A stretch of DNA of 59,211 bases from Bradyrhizobium sp. (lineage in GTDB: Bacteria > Pseudomonadota > Alphaproteobacteria > Rhizobiales > Xanthobacteraceae). Positions 1 through 8,532 of this stretch are shown piece by piece. The notes below the pieces were generated by a model, which saw nothing but the letters and a program-made list of their open reading frames with translations, did not search any database and was not told the origin of the DNA. The stretch lies in NCBI GenBank assembly GCA_028290305.1, contig JAQGKC010000314.1:1-59211 (forward strand). Direction: 5' to 3'. A program made the position numbers and the translations under genes. Position 1 is the stretch's first letter. Each line of letters opens with the position of its first letter.

Positions 1-392
1 AGCGAGGCGTCCTCCACCATCCATTGCACGAGCTCGTCAAATGTTGTGCCCGCAAACGCTTGCGAGTTTCTGGCACAAGTGACGTCTCGGTCATGCCGGG
101 CTAGGTGTCGGCCTCAAGGCAGAAGAGGCCATCCGTTCCCTCGATGCGGTCGTCGAAGCGGAAATCCGCAACAGCTCACGCCCCGGCAGCCAAGCGCCAC
201 ATGCGCCGCCAGCGTTAACCTTCGGGCTTCCTGGTAAACAAAAGGTAAAATAGGTGCCGGCAGGATGTGTTTTGATGCGCCCGATGAGTAGTTTGCCCCA
301 CAATCGTAAAAATTTTAACGATGGAACCACTCGACCACCCGGGCCGGGTCACCTCTGACACTGTAAAGTTGAGCTCCTTTTGGACACTACTT
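1..392. other. Left-edge stretch, no confident gene
   Basis: No recognisable gene. ftsQ would normally follow ddl in this cluster, but nothing here resembles its Arg-rich N-terminus or POTRA domain. Two short stretches have coding-like codon use. On the plus strand, codons from about 83 to a TAG at 251-253 read as a tail containing KAEEAIRSLDAVVEAEIRN, with no start codon of its own. On the minus strand, a frame running off the left edge contains FAGTTFDELVQWMVEDA. They cannot both be real over their whole length. Either could be the broken end of a gene outside the window. Confidence 0.3.
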
Positions 393-1376
393 CTACGCGC
401 GCTTCGCCGCCAATGCGATCTGGTCCTGCAGGAAATCGGCGAATTCTATTCCTTGAGCCTTGAGAGCCTTGGGATAGAGGGAGGCCTTGGTCAGACCCGG
501 CAGGGTATTGGTTTCGAGATAAATCGGTCCTTTCCCTGTGACGATGAAATCTGAACGGGAATAACCGCGGCACGACATCGCTTGGTGCGCCCTGACCGCC
601 TGATCCATGATTTGTGCGCTGATCTCGGGTGTAAAACGCCCGGGGCAAATTTCCTGAGTCGTTTTGGCCAAATACTTGGCTTTGTAGTCGAACTCACCCT
701 CCGCCGGGATGATCTCTACCGGCGGCAGTGGCGTCAGCGAGCCGTCCAGCCGCTCCAACACGCCGCAAGTTGCTTCCACGCCCGAGATGAACGGTTCAAT
801 CAGATAGTCCTCGGTCCTGGCCGCGTTACGGACCGCGACGAGGTCCTGGGTCGAATTGACAAAAATCAGGCCGTAGCTCGATCCATCCCGTGCCGGCTTC
901 GCAATCAGTTTGCCGTACTCGGCCAGCGCCGTCTCGGCATCTTCCAGCGCCACGCCGGTCGGCGCCGGCACCCCCGCAATGGCGGCAAAGCGCTTGGCAG
1001 CGACCTTGTCGAAGGCCAGATGTGACGAAGCCGAGCCGGAACCGGTGAATGCAATCCCGCGCATTTCACACATGGCTTGAAGTTCACCGTTCTCCGCCCT
1101 GCCGCCATGCAGGCCGAGCACCAGCAGACGATTCTCGGCGCTCGCTCGATCAAGCGCCTGCTCGATCCCAACGCCGCGATCGCCAGGCTTGAACGGCTCC
1201 TCGAACGGCCGCGAATGATTCAGAAGCGCCTTGGACTGCACTTCATGCACCGTGTCGCCAACATCCCAGAACCACAGGTCGGCCTCCGGCAAGGCCGAAT
1301 GCAGCGCCTGGGCGCTGGCCACCGAGACCAGGCGCTCTTTATTCGTACCGCCGAAAAGAATGGTGATCCGCATCAT
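393..1376 (-). CDS. ddl: D-alanine--D-alanine ligase, divergent (ATP-grasp)
   Basis: Likely joins two D-alanines with ATP to make the dipeptide end of the peptidoglycan stem, in the cytoplasm. The 327 residues fit the family (about 300-330). Catalytic positions known from E. coli DdlB can be matched: FGGTNKER near residue 8 (the Glu of E-R-x-V-S), [18 protein letters not shown] (Tyr), SRSDF (Arg), and ETNTLPG followed by SLYP. The usual HG-GEDG-LQG stretch is changed to [11 protein letters not shown], so this is a divergent member and could be a second Ddl rather than the main ddlB. The start overlaps the murB stop (ATGATG across TGA), showing translational coupling. The second ATG (1373) is an equal alternative. 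Confidence 0.85.
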   Translation of the reverse strand: MMRITILFGGTNKERLVSVASAQALHSALPEADLWFWDVGDTVHEVQSKALLNHSRPFEEPFKPGDRGVGIEQALDRASAENRLLVLGLHGGRAENGELQAMCEMRGIAFTGSGSASSHLAFDKVAAKRFAAIAGVPAPTGVALEDAETALAEYGKLIAKPARDGSSYGLIFVNSTQDLVAVRNAARTEDYLIEPFISGVEATCGVLERLDGSLTPLPPVEIIPAEGEFDYKAKYLAKTTQEICPGRFTPEISAQIMDQAVRAHQAMSCRGYSRSDFIVTGKGPIYLETNTLPGLTKASLYPKALKAQGIEFADFLQDQIALAAKRA

Positions 1377-2296
1377 TTTTGCTCGATCCCAATCCGCTTG
1401 ATTTCCCAGTGTAGCTCAATTCCGGAATTCTCTCTCACCCGCGCGCGAACGGTTTCGCCGAGCGTTTCGATATCATGGCCGGTCGCGCTGCCGGTGTTGA
1501 TCAGGAAATTGCAGTGCATCTCCGACACCTGTGCGCCGCCGACGCGCAAACCCCGGCAGCCGGCGGCATCGATCAGCTTCCACGCGCTATTTTCGGGCGG
1601 ATTCTTGAAGGTCGAGCCGCCGGTCTTTTCCCGGATCGGCTGCGCGGTTTCGCGGTGACTTTGCACCTCGTTCATCCGCGCACGGATCGCGTCCGGCGCG
1701 GCGACGACACCGCGAAAACGCGCGGAGGTAAAAACGATCGAGGGGTCGACGCCGCTGTTGCGGTAGACGAATTTCATATCCGTATTTGTGAAGGTATATC
1801 TTTTGCCGTCGCGGCTGATGCCTGACGCCTCGACCAGGACGTCCTTGGTCTCGCTGCCATTAGCGCCGGCGTTCATGCGCAGCGCGCCGCCGATGGTGCC
1901 GGGAATGCCGAAGAAAAATTCCAGCCCGCTGATGTTGGCCGCTGCCGCCGCCTCGGCCACGCGCTTGTCGAGCGCCGCAGTGCCGGCGCTGACGATATCG
2001 CCATCAGCGCTCGCCTCGCCGAAGCCGCGGGGACTGAGCCTGATCACCACGCCCGGCATGCCGCCATCGCGCACAATGAGATTGGAGCCGACGCCGACCA
2101 CATACACCGGAAATTCGCCCGGCAAGTTTGCGAGGAAATAGGAGAGATCATCGGCATCCGATGGCATGAACAGGATTTGCGCAGGGCCGCCGACCCGAAA
2201 CCACGTCAGCTCGGCAAGCGACTGGTTCGCCAGCAACCGTCCGCGCAACTCCGGCATCGCGGCTTTGAGATCCGGCATGATGTCGGGAAAGGTCAT
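1373..2296 (-). CDS. murB: UDP-N-acetylenolpyruvoylglucosamine reductase MurB
   Basis: Reduces UDP-GlcNAc-enolpyruvate to UDP-MurNAc with NADPH and FAD, the second committed step of peptidoglycan precursor synthesis. The 307 residues carry the FAD-binding signatures FRVGGPA (33-39), [12 protein letters not shown] (68-79) and [18 protein letters not shown] (130-147). The proton-donor Ser is S228 in GGSTFKNP and the C-terminal Glu is E298 in HWEIKRIG. There is no extra loop between, so it is a compact type. It overlaps ddl by a few bases. Upstream it is separated from murC by the GIY-YIG cassette, so its transcription from murC must cross that unit or start anew. Confidence 0.97.
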   Translation of the reverse strand: MTFPDIMPDLKAAMPELRGRLLANQSLAELTWFRVGGPAQILFMPSDADDLSYFLANLPGEFPVYVVGVGSNLIVRDGGMPGVVIRLSPRGFGEASADGDIVSAGTAALDKRVAEAAAAANISGLEFFFGIPGTIGGALRMNAGANGSETKDVLVEASGISRDGKRYTFTNTDMKFVYRNSGVDPSIVFTSARFRGVVAAPDAIRARMNEVQSHRETAQPIREKTGGSTFKNPPENSAWKLIDAAGCRGLRVGGAQVSEMHCNFLINTGSATGHDIETLGETVRARVRENSGIELHWEIKRIGIEQK

Positions 2297-2319
2297 GTGT
2301 CCAAGAACTCAAAGCATTC

Positions 2320-2360
2320 AAGTTCGTCATGGCCGGGCTTGTCCCGGCCATCCACGTCTT
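2320..2360 (+). repeat. 41-bp inverted repeat, left copy, bounding the GIY-YIG gene
   Basis: Bases 2320-2360 are the exact reverse complement of 2664-2704 (41 of 41, read by eye). The repeat also contains its own dyad, ATGGCCGGG-CTTGT-CCCGGCCAT, so each arm can form a 9-bp hairpin, extended by CGT/ACG outside a small bulge. It starts just outside the murB start codon (2296). Translated, it gives the peptide MAGLVPAIH, a common spurious N-terminus in this bacterial group. Confidence 0.95.
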
Positions 2361-2373
2361 GCAGAATATCACC

Positions 2374-2664
2374 ATGGCAGGCGGCTACGTTTATATTCTG
2401 ACCAATCGTCCGAACGGCATTCTTTACATGGGAGTGACGAGCGATCTTGTCCGTCGGATATTCGAACATCGTTCCGGATTCGTCGACAGGTTTACCAAGC
2501 GCTACGGGTTGAAGCGCATGGTCTATTTCGAGCGGTTCGACGACATTCGCGATGCCATCCAGCGCGAGCACAACATCAAACATTGGTCGCGCGTGTGGAA
2601 GATCCGAAAAATTGTCGCTGCAAATCCGGATTGGGACGATCTTTATGCTGTGATTGCGCAGTAA
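2374..2664 (+). CDS. GIY-YIG nuclease family protein
   Basis: Small single-domain GIY-YIG protein of 96 residues from the ATG at 2374. It begins MAGGYVYILT (the GIY half is YVYIL) and then has NGILYMGVTSDL (the YIG half, here YMG). The conserved Arg follows in RRIFEHR, then the family FTKRYG...LVYFE-like stretch, and the conserved Glu lies in AIQREHNIK. Proteins of this type cut DNA, and small stand-alone members are often linked to repair or mobile DNA; the substrate here is unknown. It lies opposite to the dcw genes, between murB and murC. Its stop codon touches the right inverted repeat. An upstream in-frame ATG at 2329 is inside the left repeat and is unlikely to be used. Confidence 0.92.
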   Translation: MAGGYVYILTNRPNGILYMGVTSDLVRRIFEHRSGFVDRFTKRYGLKRMVYFERFDDIRDAIQREHNIKHWSRVWKIRKIVAANPDWDDLYAVIAQ

Positions 2665-2704
2665 AGACGTGGATGGCCGGGACAAGCCCGGCCATGACGA
2701 ACTT
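2664..2704 (+). repeat. 41-bp inverted repeat, right copy
   Basis: Perfect reverse complement of 2320-2360. Its first base is the last base of the GIY-YIG stop codon, so the nuclease gene fills the unit almost completely. The right end lies 16 bases from the murC stop codon. The outer ends of the whole unit read AAGTTCGTCATGG...CCATGACGAACTT. Confidence 0.95.
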
Positions 2705-2720
2705 AACTGCATCACCGCCA

Positions 2721-4124
2721 TCACCCCAGCGCCTTCAATTCGCCCGGCAGCGCGTAGGCCCATTGCGTGATGTTGCCGGCGCCGAGGCAGACGACAAAAT
2801 CGCCGCGGTTGGCGATGCCGTGGACCACGCGCGCCAGCTCGGTGGAATTCTGCAGCGGAATCACTTCACGATGGCCGTGCGCGCGCAGGCCCAGCACAAA
2901 ATGATCGCGATCGATGCCGGCAATCGGCGCCTCGCCGGCCGGATAGACTTCGGCGACGACCACCGCGTCGGCGTCGTTGAAACAGGTACAGAACTCCTCG
3001 AACAAGGATTGCAACCGGGTGAATCGATGCGGCTGCACCACGGCGATGATTTTGCCGTTGGTGGACTCGCGCGCCGCCTTCAGCACCGCCGCGATCTCGA
3101 CCGGGTGATGGCCATAGTCATCGATGATGGTGACGCCGTTCCACTCGCCGGTTTTGGTGAAGCGCCGCCGCACGCCGCCGAAGCCCGCGATCGCCTTGCG
3201 GATGGTCTCGTCGGAAAGTCCGAGTTCATGCGCCACCGCGATCGCAGCGGTCGCGTTGAGCGCGTTGTGCCGTCCCGGCATCGGCAGCACGAGGCCGGCG
3301 ATCTCATGCGCCGCATCGGTCTTGCGATCGCGGAAGGCGACCTTGAAACTGGAACCGCCGCCCGTCGGATTGAGATCGATCAGCCGCGCATCGGCCTGCG
3401 GATTTTCGCCGTAGGTGATGATGCGGCGGTCTTCGATCTTGCCGACGATGGTCTGCACCACCGGATGGTCGATGCACATCACCGCGAAGCCGTAGAACGG
3501 CACGTTCTCGACGAAATTGCGGAACGCGTCCTGCACCGCCTCGAAGGTCTTGAAGTGATCGAGATGCTCGGGATCGACATTGGTGACGATGGCGACATCG
3601 GCCGGCAGCTTCAGGAACGTGCCGTCGCTCTCGTCGGCTTCCACCACCATCCACTCGCCGGCGCCGAGCCGGGCGTTGGTGCCGTAGGCATTGATGATGC
3701 CGCCATTGATCACGGTGGGATCGAGATCGCCGGCATCGAGCAGCGCTGCGACCATCGAGGTCGTGGTGGTCTTGCCATGGGTGCCGGCGATCGCGACGCA
3801 GCTTTTCAGCCGCATCAGTTCGGCCAGCATTTCGGCGCGCCGCACCACGGGGATGCGCTGCGCGCGGGCCGCCATCAGTTCGGGATTGTCGCGCTTGATC
3901 GCGGTCGACACCACGAGCACATCGGCGCCGGCGACGTTCTCGGCCTTGTGGCCGACGGTGATGGCGATGCCCTTGTCGCGCAGGCGGCTGACATTGGCGC
4001 TCTCGGAAGCGTCGGAGCCCTGCACGGTGTAGCCGAGATTGCTCAGGACTTCCGCGATGCCGCTCATGCCGATGCCGCCAATCCCGACGAAGTGGATGGG
4101 TCCGATCTCGCGCGGCAGTCTCAT
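2721..4124 (-). CDS. murC: UDP-N-acetylmuramate--L-alanine ligase MurC
   Basis: Adds L-Ala to UDP-MurNAc using ATP, the first of the Mur ligases, in the cytoplasm. The 467 residues begin [22 protein letters not shown]; the glycine-rich UDP-binding motif is at 14-22, and the ATP P-loop GTHGKTTTT at 114-122. [16 protein letters not shown] and VQPHRFTR are typical MurC motifs. The start at 4124 was chosen because it follows AGGGAAA and begins exactly at the family N-terminus; an in-frame ATG at 4223 lies in repeat DNA. It is isolated from murG by about 300 bases of palindromic repeats. Confidence 0.97.
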   Translation of the reverse strand: MRLPREIGPIHFVGIGGIGMSGIAEVLSNLGYTVQGSDASESANVSRLRDKGIAITVGHKAENVAGADVLVVSTAIKRDNPELMAARAQRIPVVRRAEMLAELMRLKSCVAIAGTHGKTTTTSMVAALLDAGDLDPTVINGGIINAYGTNARLGAGEWMVVEADESDGTFLKLPADVAIVTNVDPEHLDHFKTFEAVQDAFRNFVENVPFYGFAVMCIDHPVVQTIVGKIEDRRIITYGENPQADARLIDLNPTGGGSSFKVAFRDRKTDAAHEIAGLVLPMPGRHNALNATAAIAVAHELGLSDETIRKAIAGFGGVRRRFTKTGEWNGVTIIDDYGHHPVEIAAVLKAARESTNGKIIAVVQPHRFTRLQSLFEEFCTCFNDADAVVVAEVYPAGEAPIAGIDRDHFVLGLRAHGHREVIPLQNSTELARVVHGIANRGDFVVCLGAGNITQWAYALPGELKALG

Positions 4125-4140
4125 GGTTGTTTTCCCTAAT

Positions 4141-4179
4141 GTCATCGTCACCGGGTCTCGCTTGAGCGAGCCCGATGAC
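4141..4179. repeat. Short palindromic element with GTCAT...ATGAC ends
   Basis: A 39-base element with ends GTCATCG/CGATGAC and an inner arm GGGTCTCGCT-TG-AGCGAGCCC. It sits just upstream of murC in the murG-murC gap and resembles other intergenic elements in this window. Confidence 0.6.
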
Positions 4180-4217
4180 ATGCTCCCCGCGGACGATCCA
4201 GTATTCGCGAAGTCCAA

Positions 4218-4253
4218 GATCATGATCCGATTAGCTCGAATCGGATCATGATC
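4218..4253. repeat. Perfect 15-bp-arm palindrome
   Basis: The arms GATCATGATCCGATT and AATCGGATCATGATC surround a 6-base loop (AGCTCG). It could be a hairpin or a protein-binding dyad upstream of murC. There is no T-run, so it is not a standard terminator. Confidence 0.8.
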
Positions 4254-4267
4254 TCATCTCCTTGTTT

Positions 4268-4340
4268 GAGCATGATCTCCGCGCAAACGCATAGCGTTTG
4301 TCGCGAGGAAAACCGGTTCCCACTTTTCCGGATCATGCTC
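4268..4340. repeat. 73-bp dispersed repeat with GAGCATGATC...GATCATGCTC ends
   Basis: Ends are a perfect 10-bp inverted repeat, with an inner hairpin CAAACGC-ATAG-CGTTTG and a core AAACCGGTTCCCACTTTTCCGG. Its reverse complement aligns with the 72-bp element at 35917-35988, and a shorter relative lies at 36004-36047. A further hairpin, GCCCCG-CTTT-CGGGGC followed by ATGAC, lies at about 4374-4394. Together these fill the murG-murC gap. Confidence 0.8.
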
Positions 4341-4421
4341 TAGCGATTCAAATCAACCGCGCAGAATACTGGATGCCCCGCTTTCGCGGGGCATGACAAG
4401 CTCAATTTTGCGCGCGATTGC

Positions 4422-5522
4422 CTAGATTCCGGCGACTTTCGCGACCAGATCGGCCAGCTGCTCGGCAGCATCGAGCCGCCCGACGGTGCGGGCACCGGCG
4501 GCCATCGCGGTCAGCCGCGCCGGTTCGGCCGCCAGCGCGGAGATTTCCGCCGCCAGCCTGTCGGACGTGAAATCCACCTGCGGAATCCGCAGCGCGCCGT
4601 TCGCCTGCACCAGCACGCCGGCATTGGCGAACTGGTCCTGGTCGATCGAACCGGGCAGCGGCACCAGGATCGAAGGCCGCCCGATGGCGCCGAGTTCGGC
4701 CACCGTGCCCGCACCGGATCGCGAGACCACCAGCTGGCTCGACGCCAGCCGCGCCGGCAGATCGCTGAAGAACGGCGCCAGCTCGGCGTTGATGTTGAGC
4801 CGGTCATAGACCGCGCGTACCCGCGCCATGTCCTCCTCGCGCACCTGTTGGGTGAGGATCAGCCTGTTCCACAGTGCCGGCTCCAGACGCTCGATTGCCC
4901 CAGGCACGATATCGGCCATCACCCGTGCGCCCTGGCTGCCGCCGACCACCAGCAGGCGGAGCGAACCGGTCGGCTCGGGTGACACGAATTTCACCGCCGC
5001 CGCCGCCAGGATTGCCGGACGCATCGGCGTGCCGACAGTGGTTATTTTCGCCGACAGCTCCGGATCGCGGTCGAGCACGCCCGGCAGCGAAGTTGCAATC
5101 GCGCTGACGCGGCTCGACAGAAAACGGTTGGCGCGGCCGAGCACCGCATTGGCCTCGTGAACGAGCGTGGGCACGCCGAACAGCCGCGCCGCCAATAGCG
5201 GCGGTACCGTCGGATAGCCGCCGAAGCCGACCACAGCCGCGGGCTTCAATCGGCGCATCAGGTTGAGCGCCACGACGGTGCCGGCGGCGAGCACCACGCC
5301 GGTGTAGGCCAGCGACCATGGCATACGGCCGCGCACGGTTTCGCTCGGCACCACGTCGATGGTGTCCTTGGAGAACAATCCGCTGTAGCGCAGCGCACGG
5401 GCGTCGGTGACGAGACGGACGCGAAAGCCGCGCCTGATCAGTTCCACGCCGAGCGCCTCGGCGGGAAACAGATGGCCGCCGGTGCCGCCCGCCGCCAGCA
5501 GAATGAGAGGCGCGTTGTCCAT
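4422..5522 (-). CDS. murG: UDP-GlcNAc:lipid I N-acetylglucosaminyltransferase MurG
   Basis: Transfers GlcNAc to lipid I to make lipid II on the cytoplasmic face of the inner membrane (GT28 family). The 366 residues carry the N-terminal diphosphate-binding loop AAGGTGGHLFPA (10-21), a second G loop at VVGFGGYPTVPP, and the UDP-GlcNAc-binding C-domain motifs GGSQGAR, SRSGAGTVAEL and PLPGSIDQDQ. The start is at the normal family N-terminus. It is separated from ftsW by 148 bases holding one repeat element. Confidence 0.97.
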   Translation of the reverse strand: MDNAPLILLAAGGTGGHLFPAEALGVELIRRGFRVRLVTDARALRYSGLFSKDTIDVVPSETVRGRMPWSLAYTGVVLAAGTVVALNLMRRLKPAAVVGFGGYPTVPPLLAARLFGVPTLVHEANAVLGRANRFLSSRVSAIATSLPGVLDRDPELSAKITTVGTPMRPAILAAAAVKFVSPEPTGSLRLLVVGGSQGARVMADIVPGAIERLEPALWNRLILTQQVREEDMARVRAVYDRLNINAELAPFFSDLPARLASSQLVVSRSGAGTVAELGAIGRPSILVPLPGSIDQDQFANAGVLVQANGALRIPQVDFTSDRLAAEISALAAEPARLTAMAAGARTVGRLDAAEQLADLVAKVAGI

Positions 5523-5549
5523 TAGAGCGATCTTTGCAAATCAAGCACT

Positions 5550-5631
5550 GTCATTGCGAGCGCAAGCGAAGCAATCCAGCGCCGCGCAGGGAAAGAACTG
5601 GGTTGCTCGTCACTTCGTTCCTCGCAATGAC
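5550..5631. repeat. 82-bp palindromic element, GTCATTGCGAG...CTCGCAATGAC
   Basis: Terminal 11-bp inverted repeat around an imperfect stem (GCGCAAGCGAAGCAATCCAG opposite a diverged partner). It occupies the ftsW-murG gap. There is no coding content. Confidence 0.8.
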
Positions 5632-5670
5632 GAGAAGCGCGTCTTGGCCTTAGGGTCAAGCCTTTGGGGG

Positions 5671-6822
5671 TCAAGCGTAACTGCGCACGGCATTGGCGTT
5701 GCCGATCGATTCCATCTCGGTGCGCGGCCGATGCCGCGTCAAAGCCAGCATCATGCCGACGCCGTAAGCCAGCGAGACGATCGACGAACCGCCGTATGAG
5801 ATGAACGGCAACGTCATGCCCTTGGCCGGTATCAGTTGCAGATTGACCGACATGTTGATCGCGGCCTGCACGCCGAACAAGACCGCCAGGCCCGACGCGG
5901 CAAAGCGCGAGAACATATCCTCGGTCGAATAGGCACGCGACAGCGCGCGGATCACGATGAAGGCGAACAGCGCGAGCAGCACAAGGCAAAGGATGATTCC
6001 GAACTCCTCCGCCGCCACTGCGAACACGAAATCGGTGTGGCTGTCCGGCAGGCTGCGCTTGGCGATGCCTTCGCCGGGTCCAAGTCCGAACCAGCCGCCG
6101 TTGTAGAACGCCTCCATCGCGGTATCGACCTGAAAGGTGTCGCCGGAGGCCGGATTCATGAAGCGCTTGATGCGGCCCGCGACGTGCGGCACCAGCAGAT
6201 AGGCTCCGAACAGTCCGGCGCTCGCGGCTCCCGCGAGCCCCAGCACCCAGATCATCCGCATGCCCGCGATGAAGAACAGCGCACCCCACACCATCAGGAT
6301 CAGCATGGTCTGGCCGAAATCGGGTTCCATCACCAGCAGCGAGACCAGCATCAATAGCAGCACCAGCGCCATCGAGGTCGCCGGCATTTCCGGCCGCCGC
6401 GCCGATTCCGCGAACAGCCATGCCGCGATCACCACGAAGGCCGGCTTGGCAGATTCGGAAGCCTGGATGTTGACGCCGATCAGGGTGATCCAGCGCCGCG
6501 AGCCCTTGACCTCGGGACCGATCAGCAGCGTCACCACGATCAGCGCGATTGAGACCGCGAACACGATCAGCGCGGTGCGGCGAATCTGCCGCGGCGACAG
6601 GAACGACACGGCGATCATCACGATGAAGGACGGCAGCAGAAACAGGACGTGACGGTTGAAGAAGTGGAACGGATCAAGCCCGATCCTGGTCGCCACCGGC
6701 GGGCTGGCCGCGAGCGACAGAATAATGCCGGCCAGCATCAGCGCGACAACCGCCGCAAGCTGCAGGCGGTCCACGGTCCACCACCATTCGCTTAAGGGGT
6801 TGCGTTCTTCACGGGAGAGCAT
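5671..6822 (-). CDS. ftsW: SEDS peptidoglycan glycosyltransferase FtsW
   Basis: Inner-membrane SEDS-family enzyme that polymerises lipid II at the division septum together with the class B penicillin-binding protein FtsI. About ten membrane segments are visible. Family motifs are GSRRWITL, ASESAKPAF, MEPDFGQTM, the FQVDTAMEAFYNGGWFG region (FtsW/RodA conserved block), AVAAEEFG and GMTLPFISYGGSS. The start at 6822 (MLSREERNP) has AGGA six bases upstream; another ATG two codons earlier (6828) is possible. Upstream is a 185-base gap with a hairpin; downstream is murG. Confidence 0.96.
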   Translation of the reverse strand: MLSREERNPLSEWWWTVDRLQLAAVVALMLAGIILSLAASPPVATRIGLDPFHFFNRHVLFLLPSFIVMIAVSFLSPRQIRRTALIVFAVSIALIVVTLLIGPEVKGSRRWITLIGVNIQASESAKPAFVVIAAWLFAESARRPEMPATSMALVLLLMLVSLLVMEPDFGQTMLILMVWGALFFIAGMRMIWVLGLAGAASAGLFGAYLLVPHVAGRIKRFMNPASGDTFQVDTAMEAFYNGGWFGLGPGEGIAKRSLPDSHTDFVFAVAAEEFGIILCLVLLALFAFIVIRALSRAYSTEDMFSRFAASGLAVLFGVQAAINMSVNLQLIPAKGMTLPFISYGGSSIVSLAYGVGMMLALTRHRPRTEMESIGNANAVRSYA

Positions 6823-6957
6823 GGGCATTCCTGAACGGAGGTTTGCTCATTGGTCGCCCATGATGGTTTCCGGAAGGTTAAGGAATTGGAAATGTTTTGC
6901 ACGAGTTCGTGCAGGCAGCAGGATGTTGCGCAGCGCGTTGCGCCACAAAAAGCCGTC

Positions 6958-6977
6958 ATACCCGCGAACGCGGGTAT
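6958..6977. repeat. Hairpin ATACCCGCG-AA-CGCGGGTAT
   Basis: Perfect 9-bp arms, preceded by GTC, so the element reads GTCATACCCGCG... It is a short intergenic palindrome in the ftsW-murD gap. No T-run follows, so termination is doubtful. Confidence 0.7.
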
Positions 6978-7007
6978 CCAGTAATCATCGCTGACGGCGA
7001 AGTATCT

Positions 7008-8405
7008 TCACACCGGCTTCACGCCCGGCAGCGCCGTAACGAGTTCCCGGAACTTCGCGCCGCGGATTTCGAAATTGCGGTACTGGTCGAACGAGGCACA
7101 GGCTGGCGACAGCAGCACCACCGGATCGGCCAGCCCGGAGGCTTCCGCGTCGCGCGCCGCGCTCGCCACCGCGACATCGAGGGTTTCGCTGATCTCGTGC
7201 GGCACGCGATCGCCGAGCGTGGTCGCGAACTCATTCGCAGCCTCCCCGATCAGATAGGCCTTGCGGATGCGCGGGAAATATTCGGTCAGGCTCGTGATGC
7301 CGCCGAGCTTCGGCTTGCCGCCCGCGATCCAGAAAATGTCAGGGAAAGACGACAGCGCATGCGCCGCCGCATCGGCATTGGTGCCCTTGGAGTCGTTGAC
7401 GAACAGCACATTGCCGCGGCGGCCGACCTGCTCCATGCGGTGCGCGAGACCCGGAAAACTGCGTAAGGCCTTTTGCAGGGTTTCGGTGGAGACGCCCAGC
7501 GCCAGCGCGCATGCCGCCGCGCAGGCGGCATTCTGCGCGTTGTGCAGACCGCGCAGCGAACCGATGCCACCGATCCGCGCGATCTCTCTGCGCGCCCCGC
7601 CGGATGCGCGCAGGATGGTTTCACGCTCGACATAGACGCCGTCGGCAAGCGGATTTTTCACCGAGATTCGCACCACGCGCCTGCCGGCCTGCTCGATCCG
7701 GTCGGCGATGTTCCGGCTCCATCCGTCATCGACGCCGACGATCGCAGTGCCCTGCGGCTGCACGCCGGCGACCAGACGCTCCTTCACGGCGGCATAATGT
7801 TCGAGCGTGCCGTGGCGATCGATATGGTCTTCGCTGATATTGAGCAGGATGCCCACGCTCGGATCGAGCGAGGGCGAAAGATCGATCTGATACGACGACA
7901 TCTCGATGACGTGGACCCGGCCCATGCGCGGCGGCTCCAGCGACAGGATCGCAGTGCCGATATTGCCGCCCATCTGGGTGTCGTAGCCGGCGACGCGCAT
8001 CAAATGTGCGATTAGCGCCGTCGTGGTCGATTTGCCATTGGTGCCGGTGATGGCGACGAACGGCGCATCGGGAGCATGACGCTGGCGCTCCCGGCAGAAC
8101 AGTTCGATATCGCCGATTACCTCGACGCCAGCCTGTTGCGCCGCCAGCACGGTCCAGTGCGGGCTAGGATGGGTCAGCGGCGCGCCCGGCGTCAGCACCA
8201 GAGCGGCAAAATTCGCCCACGACACCGTGCGTAAATCCGCGGTGGTGAAGCCCGCTTGCGCGGCTTCGGCAAGCCGGTCGACGCTGTCGTCACTCGCGAT
8301 CACTTGCGCCCCGCCGGCCCTCAAGGCGTGGCAACTCGCAAGCCCGGATCCGCCGAGGCCGAACACCGCAACCGTCTTGCCGGCAAAGGAGGTGACGGGG
8401 GTCAT
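7008..8405 (-). CDS. murD: UDP-MurNAc-L-alanine--D-glutamate ligase MurD
   Basis: Adds D-Glu to UDP-MurNAc-L-Ala with ATP in the cytoplasm. The 465 residues have the N-terminal Rossmann loop [10 protein letters not shown] (14-23), the P-loop GTNGKSTTT (121-129), [11 protein letters not shown] in the central domain, and [10 protein letters not shown] and [12 protein letters not shown] in the C-terminal domain. The ATG at 8405 follows AGGTTGCTC. A TTG two codons earlier is in frame but unlikely. A 97-bp repeat separates it from mraY. Confidence 0.97.
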   Translation of the reverse strand: MTPVTSFAGKTVAVFGLGGSGLASCHALRAGGAQVIASDDSVDRLAEAAQAGFTTADLRTVSWANFAALVLTPGAPLTHPSPHWTVLAAQQAGVEVIGDIELFCRERQRHAPDAPFVAITGTNGKSTTTALIAHLMRVAGYDTQMGGNIGTAILSLEPPRMGRVHVIEMSSYQIDLSPSLDPSVGILLNISEDHIDRHGTLEHYAAVKERLVAGVQPQGTAIVGVDDGWSRNIADRIEQAGRRVVRISVKNPLADGVYVERETILRASGGARREIARIGGIGSLRGLHNAQNAACAAACALALGVSTETLQKALRSFPGLAHRMEQVGRRGNVLFVNDSKGTNADAAAHALSSFPDIFWIAGGKPKLGGITSLTEYFPRIRKAYLIGEAANEFATTLGDRVPHEISETLDVAVASAARDAEASGLADPVVLLSPACASFDQYRNFEIRGAKFRELVTALPGVKPV

Positions 8406-8414
8406 GAGCAACCT

Positions 8415-8511
8415 GTCATTCCGGGGCGCGCGAAGCGCGAACTACGATGTGCGCTTGCACATCGGAGAATCTCGAGATTCCGGATTGCCGCTACGCGGCC
8501 TCCGGAATGAC
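8415..8511. repeat. 97-bp palindromic element, GTCATTCCGGGG...TCCGGAATGAC
   Basis: Ends form an inverted repeat, and several internal hairpins are visible (GCGCGCGAAGCGCG, ATGTGCGCTTGCACAT, ATCTCGAGAT, GCCGCTACGCGGC). It fills the mraY-murD gap. Close relatives lie at 17119-17220 and 22832-22934. Confidence 0.85.
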
Positions 8512-8532
8512 GGTTATGGGGCTGCGTAATCA

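Noticed and set aside
2329..2373. N-terminal extension MAGLVPAIH... of the GIY-YIG protein
   Set aside because: It is the translation of the inverted repeat arm, not conserved protein. The ATG at 2374 begins the domain.
2166..4139. 657-codon open frame opposite to murC and murB
   Set aside because: Mirror of strongly biased GC-rich coding DNA. Low-complexity His/Arg/Asp content, no family features, and it crosses the repeats and the GIY-YIG unit.
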